Positions 1 to 8,131 of a DNA stretch of 64,000 nucleotides are shown in pieces. The stretch spans positions 372,001 through 436,000 of the forward strand of contig CAWAJW010000003.1 of NCBI GenBank assembly GCA_963782475.1. Direction: 5' to 3'. The notes under the pieces were generated by a model. It was not told where the DNA came from. It did no database searches and saw only the letters and a list, made by a program, of their open reading frames with translations. The stretch is from CAVQBP01 sp963782475 (lineage in GTDB: Bacteria; Bacteroidota; Ignavibacteria; Ignavibacteriales; Ignavibacteriaceae). Positions within the stretch are counted from its first letter, which is position 1, and every line of letters begins with the position of its first letter. The position numbers were made by a program, and so were the translations under genes.

Positions 1-6
1 ACATTT

Positions 7-1841
7 TTATTCACCGGCTGATACAGCCATCAGAAACCATGCATCATGCGGAAGCCACTGTTCCGTCCACCGCCAATCATAATCTTTACCCGTTACAGAA
101 AAAGGTATATTATAATCTATATCATGCTCATTATTTAAACCTGCAGTTATACCGTTGGAGATGCCACCGGGCATATTAGTATACTGCCAGCTTCCGAAGA
201 ACATATATTCAGGGTTATTGCGCCCTTTGCCATAAAGCATGCAGGCATCAAAAGGATTTAATCCAAGGATCCAGTTTAACTGATCGTCGGCATACTTTTC
301 AAGTTTCTTTGTAAAACCTTTGTCCGAGTTAAAGTAAGGGACTGCTAGTCTTGCAGCGCAAGCAAGTGATGCTAAACGTGCATCTTCTCCCTGCCACCAT
401 GGTTCTGTCTCTGTATCATGCGGATAGAAAAAGCTGCTGTTGCGTTTTCCATCTTTATGCTGAACCAGTTGCCTGGCATAACCAAAAGCATTAGGTACCT
501 CATTAGTTACCGAAAGATTAAACTCAAGAGATTTCTTAATTATATCTAATACTTTTTGTTTAGTGCTGTTGTCGCAGATATCCAAATAATAAATTAATGA
601 AACAACAGGGAATCCTTCATCCACAGCATGGAAAAACGGACGATCCCCATCATCTGCTCTCCAATAATTATGATAATTTTTCCATGAAGCTAATCTGCTT
701 AAAAGATTTTCAGCTCTTTTATCCGCCTCATTTTTGTAAATATCTTTTTTTGTCGCTTTATATAATTCTGATGCTGCTGCTAATGCACAGTAATCATCTA
801 TAATATTATTTTTGCCGTCACTAACAATTTCAAGGTTATGTGATTTTAAAATTTAAAAGCATCTTCAGCTGTTTTTAGATATTCTTCAGAAGAAAAATCA
901 CCAGAAAGATTTAACTGTGAGGCCATTGCAAGAGATGCAATTGCAATTCCGCCGCCGCCGCGGAAACTAACCTCATAATTTAGATTTTTATTTCCAGGAA
1001 TTGCGACATCACCGGGAGCAATTTTATCGTTTTTTGATTTTTTAATTCCGAAGCCGGTCATGGCAGGAGATATTCGCCTGTCCTCAGGTTTTTTGCCGGG
1101 ACCTGGTGCAGAAATCGATCTATAAAATGAACCATCAGGATCCTTAATCCTTACAAGGTAATCTGCTCCATATAATAACTCATCAACCATTCTTTTTTTG
1201 ATCTGTTTAAAATTATCATCATTTCTTTTATTCAGCATTTCATAACTTTTACATAGACTATAAACTACCATTGGAATCTGCTGCGGAATAAAGTAATTTG
1301 AAAAAGATAAATGAGAGAGGTGTTTTCCGTAATCACCTGTCGCATCCTGCCAGCCGCCATGAACATCAATGGTGTCATTTTTCCCTTCTTCAAAAGTCAT
1401 TTTCCTGTCAGCTTTTTCATTCTGACCAACACATCGTTGTTCCTTGAAATAGGAAACTACATCTGATATGGTGTGTCTTTCAAGAATATTCTTTTGGATT
1501 AAAAAAGGAAATGAATGCACAATTCCCTTATTTGTTTCACATTCTATATAAAATTTTCCTTCTTTATTAAGCGAAGAGAAATCAATAGTCCAGAAATACC
1601 AGTTTTTCCATTGATCAATTCTGCCGATTTCTACTGGTTCCAGCTGAGCGGCTTTTTCATCATTATCAAATGATTTTATTGAACAGTTTATGATTTTGTC
1701 ACCGGGAAAACCTTCGATAACGGCAGTTTTAATACCAAGTGGGTCGTACCCAATCTGGTTTGTCAGCACTCTTATTTTTTGTGAATAAATCTGTTGAACA
1801 GATAGAAAAATAAAAAATGAAATCAAAATTATTTTTTTCAT
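7..1841 (-). pseudogene. GH9 family glycosidase (cellulase/glucosaminidase type), one frameshift
   Basis: The gene reads from a signal peptide (residues 1-20, ending IYSQ) into an N-terminal Ig-like CelD_N domain (NQIGYDP, about residues 25-110) and a GH9 catalytic (alpha/alpha)6 domain. GGWQDATGDYGKH matches the family's catalytic-aspartate block, and DWRWTEQWLPHDAWFL near the C terminus carries the expected acid Glu. The first frame stops at 846 after AFKF; one extra T in the T-run near 850 would give AFKFLKSHN and continue in the frame that ends at 7. The bridging segment 625-845 reads as good GH9 sequence with no other stop. Only one homopolymer-sized lesion exists, so either a recent pseudogene or a sequencing error is possible. 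GH9 enzymes with this N-terminal domain act on beta-1,4-glucans, and some are exo-beta-glucosaminidases, which would fit the neighbours. It is the last gene of the minus-strand glycan locus. Confidence 0.85.
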
Positions 1842-1887
1842 ATTTCAATTACCCATTTTAATAACTAATAATTATTTTATTATAGTT

Positions 1888-3147
1888 TTATAACCTCAGT
1901 TGAAGCCCTTTTTTACCCAAATAACCTGCAAGCCATGTCATTGCAAACGCAATAAAAACCGCACGTAAAAAACCGGTAATAAAATACCCCTCAAACCATA
2001 AATAAAGATTAAATCCTTTAAATACCGGTGCTGTAAATGCAAAAAGTTCCAAAACCAGAGGAGCGAGAATATATGCGAACAATGGATTTTTACCCGCAGG
2101 TTCTATTATTTTAAACCATGAGTAGTGACCTTTCATATCAATAAACCAGTAAACGATCATCCATATCCAGATAGTAAATGTTGAACTAAGTAAACACCAA
2201 GGTATTGTAGCCAGGTTTTTACTTATTATAAATATTTGATTGATTTTATTTAACTGGTGCAAAAATAATCCCGTAATAAATAAAAAAATGCTGAACCCAA
2301 ATGCCCATTTTAAAATATCTGTATGATTAGGATGCTCAATATTCTCACGCAGCTTAATGCCTAATAGTACCCCCAATAGAACTATTGCAGGATGTGAACC
2401 TAAAGTATAACCTGCATACATTTTCGGCCATACAATCTTAATCCAGGAATAATCATTCAGCATACCTGCATTAACAGCTAAATAAAAACAGAAAAGCAAA
2501 GCTACTGTGCCTAAAAGAGCAAGCGGATTCTTATTAAAGGGAATATAAAATATACAGGCAACCAGATAAGCCCAGCCAATGAGCCCAAGTATACCCCACC
2601 AGTCCGGGCGCATTTGAATTATTCCCGTCTGGTTCCCGCTACTATATAAAAAGAACAATACTATCAAACCTGCAGCTGCTGAATATCTTATCCACTTATT
2701 TGATAAAATATTTTTCAGATTATTGCTCCTGTTCCAAATAATAATTACAAACAGGTACATTAGAATTGCCCACAAATGCGGGTTAAGAATTCCTTGATCT
2801 GAAATTCTATCACCGTTAACCATATAAACACCAAGAATAAGAAGCCCTGCTACCCTTATCAAAATATGCTTCCAGATTGAAGAAAGCGGATCGCCTTTTT
2901 CAATTCTTCGTCCGATGGAAAAAGGAATAGACATACCAACAATGAATAAAAAGCCGGGGAATACCCAATCGACAAAAGTCATCCCATCATGCATCGTTTT
3001 AGCATGCTCCATCCATGAGGGAACATTTGCGACTCCAGCAAGATCATTAACAAAAATCATAACAAGAATTGTAAATCCGCGAACTATATCTATTGATTTT
3101 ATCCGTCTGATTTTACTTTTCAAAAGCCCTGTACTATTTTCTTCCAT
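1888..3147 (-). CDS. HGSNAT-like (DUF5009) membrane acyltransferase
   Basis: This polytopic membrane protein of about 419 residues has roughly ten to eleven hydrophobic helices. The N-terminal block RIKSIDIVRGFTILVM and the following WVFPGFLFIVGMSIPFS are typical of the DUF5009/heparan-alpha-glucosaminide N-acetyltransferase family. Family members, for example NagX-type proteins, transfer acetyl groups to the amino group of terminal glucosamine across a membrane. I chose the ATG at 3147 rather than the longer frame to 3243 because the longer leader overlaps the 3' end of the upstream GH16 remnant, which stops at 3168. A purine-rich stretch also precedes 3147. Position next to a ChbG-type deacetylase and a GH2 glucosaminidase supports a role in amino-sugar handling, but the substrate is inferred. 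Confidence 0.8.
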   Translation of the reverse strand: MEENSTGLLKSKIRRIKSIDIVRGFTILVMIFVNDLAGVANVPSWMEHAKTMHDGMTFVDWVFPGFLFIVGMSIPFSIGRRIEKGDPLSSIWKHILIRVAGLLILGVYMVNGDRISDQGILNPHLWAILMYLFVIIIWNRSNNLKNILSNKWIRYSAAAGLIVLFFLYSSGNQTGIIQMRPDWWGILGLIGWAYLVACIFYIPFNKNPLALLGTVALLFCFYLAVNAGMLNDYSWIKIVWPKMYAGYTLGSHPAIVLLGVLLGIKLRENIEHPNHTDILKWAFGFSIFLFITGLFLHQLNKINQIFIISKNLATIPWCLLSSTFTIWIWMIVYWFIDMKGHYSWFKIIEPAGKNPLFAYILAPLVLELFAFTAPVFKGFNLYLWFEGYFITGFLRAVFIAFAMTWLAGYLGKKGLQLRL

Positions 3148-3167
3148 TTTTTCTTTCAAGTTAAATG

Positions 3168-4081
3168 CTACCGAAGCAAAATCATGTTTTTTTGTTTGAT
3201 TAATTTTCCCATGCTCAATTGATATAAATATATTCCACCGCACAGTTCGTCTGCATTAAATTTTAGATCATATATTCCAGCTGATTCTGCTTCATAAACC
3301 AGTGCTGCCACTTTGCATCCCAAAGCATCATACACATTTATTATTTTTTTAATGAACTGTGAATTGCAACAAATTTTATAATTAATTCTGCTTCTTTATC
3401 ATTTACAGGTGCTTTGCCTTCCAAAAGCCAGAAGTTAATATGAAGTCTTTCGTTACCCACGGGTGGGTTTTTATTCCCTTTATAAGTCCATTGCCAAATT
3501 AAAGAATCGTCTGAAGGTAGTTCATTAAATTTTCCATAGTAACTTTTAAAATTAATACTATCTTCTGTCCAGTGAATTACATGTGATGAATAATTATCAG
3601 AAAGATGTAGTGGAAAACTTCTTTCATTCTGGGAAGTATAGGGAGGCGGCTGAACGGTATACCATCCAGCATTACTATCAGGATCTCCCCATCTCGAGAA
3701 TTCAATATCAATCTCCCGGCTGTCATTTTCATATGTGAATAAACCGACTACAATATTTTGATCATATTTTTCAACATTACTTGCCAATTGAAAAATATAT
3801 TTACCATATCCATAAGACCTGTCCGTAAAAATTTCAGAGCAATACCAGTTGTTCCCGACCTTAGTTATTTTCAGATGAAGATACCCTGAAGAATCTACCC
3901 AGACGTTATTTATACTGTTGCTCCATTCATTCGGCCCCGGTCCGCCCGGATCATTTCTTACATACCAATTTATACCCGAAAATTGGATGGTTCTTTGAGC
4001 CAATACATTAGTTTACATTCAATGAAAAAAAGATAATGAATAGGAGTATAGATTTATTTTGCACTTTAAAACCTGTTTCAT
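3168..4081 (-). pseudogene. GH16-like beta-glucanase with out-of-frame T9SS sorting domain
   Basis: The main frame (3341-4003) is a concanavalin-A-like GH16 domain with the catalytic motif REIDIEFSRWG (ExDxE). It begins only at a TTG just after what looks like a signal-peptidase site (VLAQ). Reading further upstream in the same frame to an ATG at 4081 gives a hydrophobic leader (MKQVLKCKINLYSYSLSFF) interrupted by TGA and TAA shortly before the cleavage site. At the 3' end the frame stops at 3341 inside an A-run. In the next frame the DNA encodes INVYDALGCKVAALV and GGIYLYQL, ending at a TAG at 3168: the second half of a type IX secretion C-terminal domain. So the gene has lost both an intact export signal and its in-frame sorting domain. 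The GH16 assignment is good; which beta-glucan it cuts cannot be told. Confidence 0.75.
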
Positions 4082-4100
4082 ATTAACAATCATAAAATTG

Positions 4101-5321
4101 TTATTTGAGAAGAATGAATTTTTTAGTATCTGTAAATATTCCGGCTTTTAGTTTATAATAATAAATCCCGCTGGAAAGAGACTTTGCATTAAATTCGATT
4201 TTATGATTTCCGCCCGGCATTTCTTCACTTAACAAGGTTGTGATCTCATTTCCCAGTAAATCATAAATCTTCAATTCAACATGTTCAGTTTTTGGAATTG
4301 AAAATTCTATATTTGTTGATGGATTAAACGGGTTCGGGTAATTTTGTTTAAGTCCATAACCATTAACCAAAGTGCTTGTCTCTTTACCATAAACAGAAGC
4401 CGGAGTAAAATCTTTCGGCCAGATATCATAAGCCGTAAAATCAACCCAATATAAATCTGATATATTTGAACACTTTTGAGTTAATGCATCACCGATATCT
4501 TCAGGCGGATCTGATAATTTTCCCCACCATGGTTTATCAGCATCATAACCAAATTGAAATGCAACTTTAGCTGATGAAAATGCTTTCGACCAATCGATAA
4601 ATTCATTTATCATACTGCTCATATTTGGAAAATCCTGACTGTCATCTACAAAGACCATATCTGTACGAAACGTTGTCGGCATTTTTTCTATCAGCCAGTG
4701 TTTTGTAAAGAAAAGATAATTCGGATTATAATCTTTTATGTGCGCGCTCCATGCAGCAGCCTCTGAATCAGTAACTGCTTCTCCCTCTTCATTATTTGAA
4801 GCGCTTGTTTTGTACCATTCGACATCAATTCCAAATCCAATAACAGATGAATGGTGGCTGTATTGAGATAATGCAAGATCAATCAGTGTTGATACATTTG
4901 CAAATCCCGGTTCTACCTGCAGCCAAACTTTTATCCCTTTTTGATCAAAATAATTTAAGTATTTTTCATTCTCATCTTTGCTCCCGAAAAATATTTTATT
5001 AAAAGATGAATCAGGAAACGGGTTGGGAAAGTTTAAATAGCAGCCGTCATCAGTTGTATATCCTAAAATCCATATAACCGAAGGAGAAGCACCGGTAAAT
5101 CTTGCAGCCATATCACTTGTTGCAATTAACCACCAGGTAGTATCGGGAAAGGAATTAAAACCATATATGGATGAGCGTAAACCAGCTCTTTCAATTGTGC
5201 TTCTATTTTGTGCAAAAAGACTTATACCTGTAAGTAAAAATATGAGAATAAAGATTAACTCAACTGAATAAAAAGCCTTTTTATTTCTTTTTAGTAATAT
5301 GAAATTTTGCAAATTCTTCAA
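4101..5321 (-). CDS. secreted TIM-barrel-like protein with T9SS sorting domain
   Basis: A hydrophobic leader (about residues 17-38, ending LFAQ) is followed by roughly 280 residues that look like an alpha/beta glycosidase-type domain. This part has recurrent strand-end motifs such as GIKVWLQVEPG, VIGFGIDVEWYKT and TDMVFVDDSQDF. The C terminus has the full Por/T9SS sorting domain: LKQNYPNPFNPSTNIEF, then VELKIYDLLGNEITTL, ending KKFILLK. The predicted destination is the cell surface or medium. The start is a TTG at 5321 with only a weak upstream purine run. I cannot place the catalytic domain in a named GH family, so the function (glycan hydrolysis) is inferred from fold-like features and neighbours. 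The next gene (ChbG-like) ends 20 bp upstream, suggesting co-transcription. The stop lies in a small hairpin (4085-4102). Confidence 0.7.
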   Translation of the reverse strand: MKNLQNFILLKRNKKAFYSVELIFILIFLLTGISLFAQNRSTIERAGLRSSIYGFNSFPDTTWWLIATSDMAARFTGASPSVIWILGYTTDDGCYLNFPNPFPDSSFNKIFFGSKDENEKYLNYFDQKGIKVWLQVEPGFANVSTLIDLALSQYSHHSSVIGFGIDVEWYKTSASNNEEGEAVTDSEAAAWSAHIKDYNPNYLFFTKHWLIEKMPTTFRTDMVFVDDSQDFPNMSSMINEFIDWSKAFSSAKVAFQFGYDADKPWWGKLSDPPEDIGDALTQKCSNISDLYWVDFTAYDIWPKDFTPASVYGKETSTLVNGYGLKQNYPNPFNPSTNIEFSIPKTEHVELKIYDLLGNEITTLLSEEMPGGNHKIEFNAKSLSSGIYYYKLKAGIFTDTKKFILLK

Positions 5322-5341
5322 AGTTCTTTTATCACTATAAT

Positions 5342-6238
5342 TTAATACTCCGGATTTACCGGACGCTTCATGGAATCCAGTCCATCTTGTGTAATTAACT
5401 CTCTGTATGTTAATAACTTTATATCATTTTTTGACACAGCCTCTTCAAAACCTCGCGATGATAAAGCTTGCAGCTCAGCCTGCCGGTGTTGGCTTACTCT
5501 ATAAGGATCATCAGGATTATTCATATCGATAAGCGCTTTCATCTCTTCGGTTTCCATACCAAGATGAATTACTAAAAGATTTACTTCATCCTTTTTAAGA
5601 TTATTTACTATTTCCATTAAACGGCTGAATTTTTTTCGGGGAGGAGTATCCCAGAGTGTATTATAATTTTCTTTAAAGTATCTCGATATACCCAGGTGAT
5701 ATTCTTTTGCAAGCTTTTCAATGATAGCTTTCAATTGGGGTGTGGAAACAGCAGTGGTCATATGAGCGTCTATGTAATCAATGTGCAAACCGGATTTGAT
5801 TGCCCTTTCGATTTGTGCCCGGAGCTCAGTTTCAACTTCACTTAATTTATAACCGCATTTGGCGAAATCTTCTTCAGACTGATAAAAATAGCCATTACTG
5901 TCCACAAGGCTTGGAACCGCTGATCTCCCTGCTACCGGTCCCCATTTATAATTTTGCCATTCCGAATTCAGAACCAGATGAATGCCGACCGAAATTTGCG
6001 GATTATCTTTTAAGATTTCAACTGCTTCTTTATACCATGGACAAGTAAACATTACTGATGTAGAAATCGGAATACCTGTTTCAATTATTTTTTTTACTGC
6101 CATATTAACGGTATGACACATCCCAATGTCATCGCACCTAACGATAAGTTTAGTTTGAGCATACATGTCTTGGGGGAGAAAAAAAATTGAGTTTATAAAT
6201 AATACTAAAATGAAGATAAAATTATATTTTATTTTCAT
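5342..6238 (-). CDS. ChbG/YdjC-family carbohydrate deacetylase, secreted
   Basis: The protein has a signal peptide (residues 1-28, ending MYAQ) and then a YdjC/ChbG fold. The metal-binding motifs are visible: LIVRCDDIGMC (Asp pair), ISVGIHLVLN (His) and DYIDAHMT (Asp-x-His). The family removes the N-acetyl group from chitooligosaccharides or related sugars. Export to the periplasm is unusual compared with the cytoplasmic E. coli ChbG and suggests action on oligosaccharides during import. A clear AAGGAG ribosome site precedes the ATG. It lies between a T9SS protein and a beta-helix protein in the same orientation. With the GH2 exo-glucosaminidase-like enzyme further up, it would make deacetylated substrate for that enzyme; this pathway link is inferred. 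Confidence 0.85.
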   Translation of the reverse strand: MKIKYNFIFILVLFINSIFFLPQDMYAQTKLIVRCDDIGMCHTVNMAVKKIIETGIPISTSVMFTCPWYKEAVEILKDNPQISVGIHLVLNSEWQNYKWGPVAGRSAVPSLVDSNGYFYQSEEDFAKCGYKLSEVETELRAQIERAIKSGLHIDYIDAHMTTAVSTPQLKAIIEKLAKEYHLGISRYFKENYNTLWDTPPRKKFSRLMEIVNNLKKDEVNLLVIHLGMETEEMKALIDMNNPDDPYRVSQHRQAELQALSSRGFEEAVSKNDIKLLTYRELITQDGLDSMKRPVNPEY

Positions 6239-6326
6239 ACTACAAGCTCCTTAAGCTTTTAAATCTAAGGCAGAAGAAATTTATCCTTTTACCTGAACTT
6301 AAATAATACAGCGACATTAAGAAATT

Positions 6327-6373
6327 GACCGCTTCGACAGTTATGAGCTGCCAGAAGAGTTGTCAAAGCGATC
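6327..6373 (-). terminator. imperfect hairpin after the beta-helix gene
   Basis: GACCGCTTCGACA and TGTCAAAGCGATC pair at 11 of 13 positions around a 21-nt loop. It sits 15 bp beyond the stop of the beta-helix gene on the minus strand and is followed there by a modest T-rich stretch. A weak terminator or processing hairpin is likely. Confidence 0.5.
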
Positions 6374-6387
6374 AATTAATACAATTA

Positions 6388-8046
6388 TTATTTCATGAGA
6401 AGCATTTTAATAGTTTTTACGTTGCTGCCTTGTTTTAGAGTGAGCAGGTAAACGCCACTGGCCTGCGAAAGCATATTAATATTAACATCGTGTGAACCAG
6501 AGGTCAATATCTGATTATTAATAAGAGTCATCACTTTTTGGCCTAATACATTATAAACACTCAGGTTAACTGTACCGGTTTTAGCAATTTCAAAATTAAC
6601 ATGTGTGGAAGGATTAAAAGGATTCGGATAGTTTTGTTTAAGGGAAAATTGCTCAGGTAGAGAATTTATATCCTTAACCCCAACAAGCCCTTTTTCATAT
6701 TTAGCTAATTCATCAGGATACCATTGCAAACTTCCTACATGATAACCATCAGTTGATGTAAAGCTTGCAGAGTATGTGAAATCCTCGGGCAGAGGCCAGT
6801 GAGAAAGTGCCCATAACGTATCAGTGCCGGAATAAGGGTACCATCCCCAAAAACCAAATAATGCTGTGTTACGATCATTGTACATTTGGGCAACCATTTC
6901 GTCGGTTCCGCCGAAATTTGTAAATCCGGGATCAGCTTCTACATTATTTTCAGCAATGAAGTTCGGCCATGTGGTCTTATCTCCAAACATTTGTAACCCT
7001 CTTGAACTCATCCAGGGTATTCCTGTGATAGAATCAGCCATTGCAGTCCAATAATCATGCACACCCTGAGACCAGAAATAGACATTATTTTTTACAACAA
7101 GTTTTCTATCTTTCTCAGGCATAACGGCTGGTACACTTTCACCATTTACAATATTAATGGTATCAACTTCTATAACACCTGATTGCACAGTATCACCACC
7201 TCCACCTTGTATATCAGCAATTCTTGAACCATAGCAACCTACGTTATAAAAGATATTATTTGTAATCGTTGTATTTAGATGGGCAGCTATATCTGTTGTA
7301 AAATTCTGTACGATATTAACACATGTATTATGGTCAAAGAAAATATACTTCCATGGTGTTAGAGGTTCGATGTTAAGAATAGATCCCTGTATGTTGTAAA
7401 ATGTATTATTAGTTGCAATACAGGTATCAACGCTGCCACCGCTACCTTCAAAGAAAAAGGGAACCCACTCATCACCTCCGAACGGAGAACCGTTCCAGGT
7501 TTGACATCCTCTTAAAATAAGAGTAGTGTTATTAATTCCGTCTGCTTCAACAAAGGCCCAGCCGCAGAGATTAAAATTGCAGCTGTCAAGTTCTAATCTT
7601 AAGCCGTCTTTCTGCAGATAAATACCATTACCCCATGAATATTGATTATCTGTAGTTATTGTACAGAATTCAAGGTTTTTGCAAGTTAAATTTGCAAAGG
7701 CTGTAATAACGGCTTCTTCCGGTACACTTCCATCCTCATTAGTTTGTACCAAAAACTTTGCAGGGAAAGAATTAGCATCAGGACCCGGAGATGCTCCTTC
7801 AAGAACAACCGGATTATTAAAAACCGCTGATTGGTTATAAAAGTAGTATTTTCCCCTTTCAAGCCTGTATATATCATGTAACTGTTGACCTTGATTATTT
7901 GTATCTGCTACGACATATTTTATCAAAGAGTTAATAATCGGATTTCCTTGCTCATCGGTAGCCGGAACATCCTGTACGCTTTGACAAATAACCATAGTGC
8001 TGAAAGCCAAGGTTAAAATTATTGATAACAGTAATTTTTTCATCAT
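6388..8046 (-). CDS. secreted right-handed beta-helix protein with T9SS sorting domain
   Basis: A 552-residue protein with a signal peptide (residues 1-22, ending VICQ) and a long middle part that repeats short beta-helix rungs. Examples are TTLILRGCQTW, TNNTFYNIQG, FFDHNTCVNI, TTITNNIFYN and LVVKNNVYFW. The architecture is that of pectate-lyase/chondroitinase-B-like parallel beta-helix proteins. The last 80 residues form a T9SS sorting domain (LKQNYPNPFNPSTHVNF, VNLSVYNVLGQKVMTL, KMLLMK). An AGGAGG ribosome site precedes the ATG pair at 8046. It follows the TonB receptor gene by 85 bp and is likely co-transcribed. It could be a polysaccharide lyase or a binding protein; no catalytic residues were identified. 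Confidence 0.75.
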   Translation of the reverse strand: MMKKLLLSIILTLAFSTMVICQSVQDVPATDEQGNPIINSLIKYVVADTNNQGQQLHDIYRLERGKYYFYNQSAVFNNPVVLEGASPGPDANSFPAKFLVQTNEDGSVPEEAVITAFANLTCKNLEFCTITTDNQYSWGNGIYLQKDGLRLELDSCNFNLCGWAFVEADGINNTTLILRGCQTWNGSPFGGDEWVPFFFEGSGGSVDTCIATNNTFYNIQGSILNIEPLTPWKYIFFDHNTCVNIVQNFTTDIAAHLNTTITNNIFYNVGCYGSRIADIQGGGGDTVQSGVIEVDTINIVNGESVPAVMPEKDRKLVVKNNVYFWSQGVHDYWTAMADSITGIPWMSSRGLQMFGDKTTWPNFIAENNVEADPGFTNFGGTDEMVAQMYNDRNTALFGFWGWYPYSGTDTLWALSHWPLPEDFTYSASFTSTDGYHVGSLQWYPDELAKYEKGLVGVKDINSLPEQFSLKQNYPNPFNPSTHVNFEIAKTGTVNLSVYNVLGQKVMTLINNQILTSGSHDVNINMLSQASGVYLLTLKQGSNVKTIKMLLMK

Positions 8047-8131
8047 GAACCTCCTATATGATTTTTAAATAATATTTTTAATTAATTATCCAGTAATTTG
8101 CTATTTACTTTTTTTATGATAATTAGTTGAA

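Noticed and set aside
597..803. Plus-strand open frame of 68 codons
   Set aside because: It lies antisense to the GH9 segment that bridges the frameshift and is explained by that gene.
3147..3243. Longer N terminus for the HGSNAT-like protein
   Set aside because: The extra 32 codons overlap, in another frame, the recognisable sorting-domain end of the GH16 remnant.
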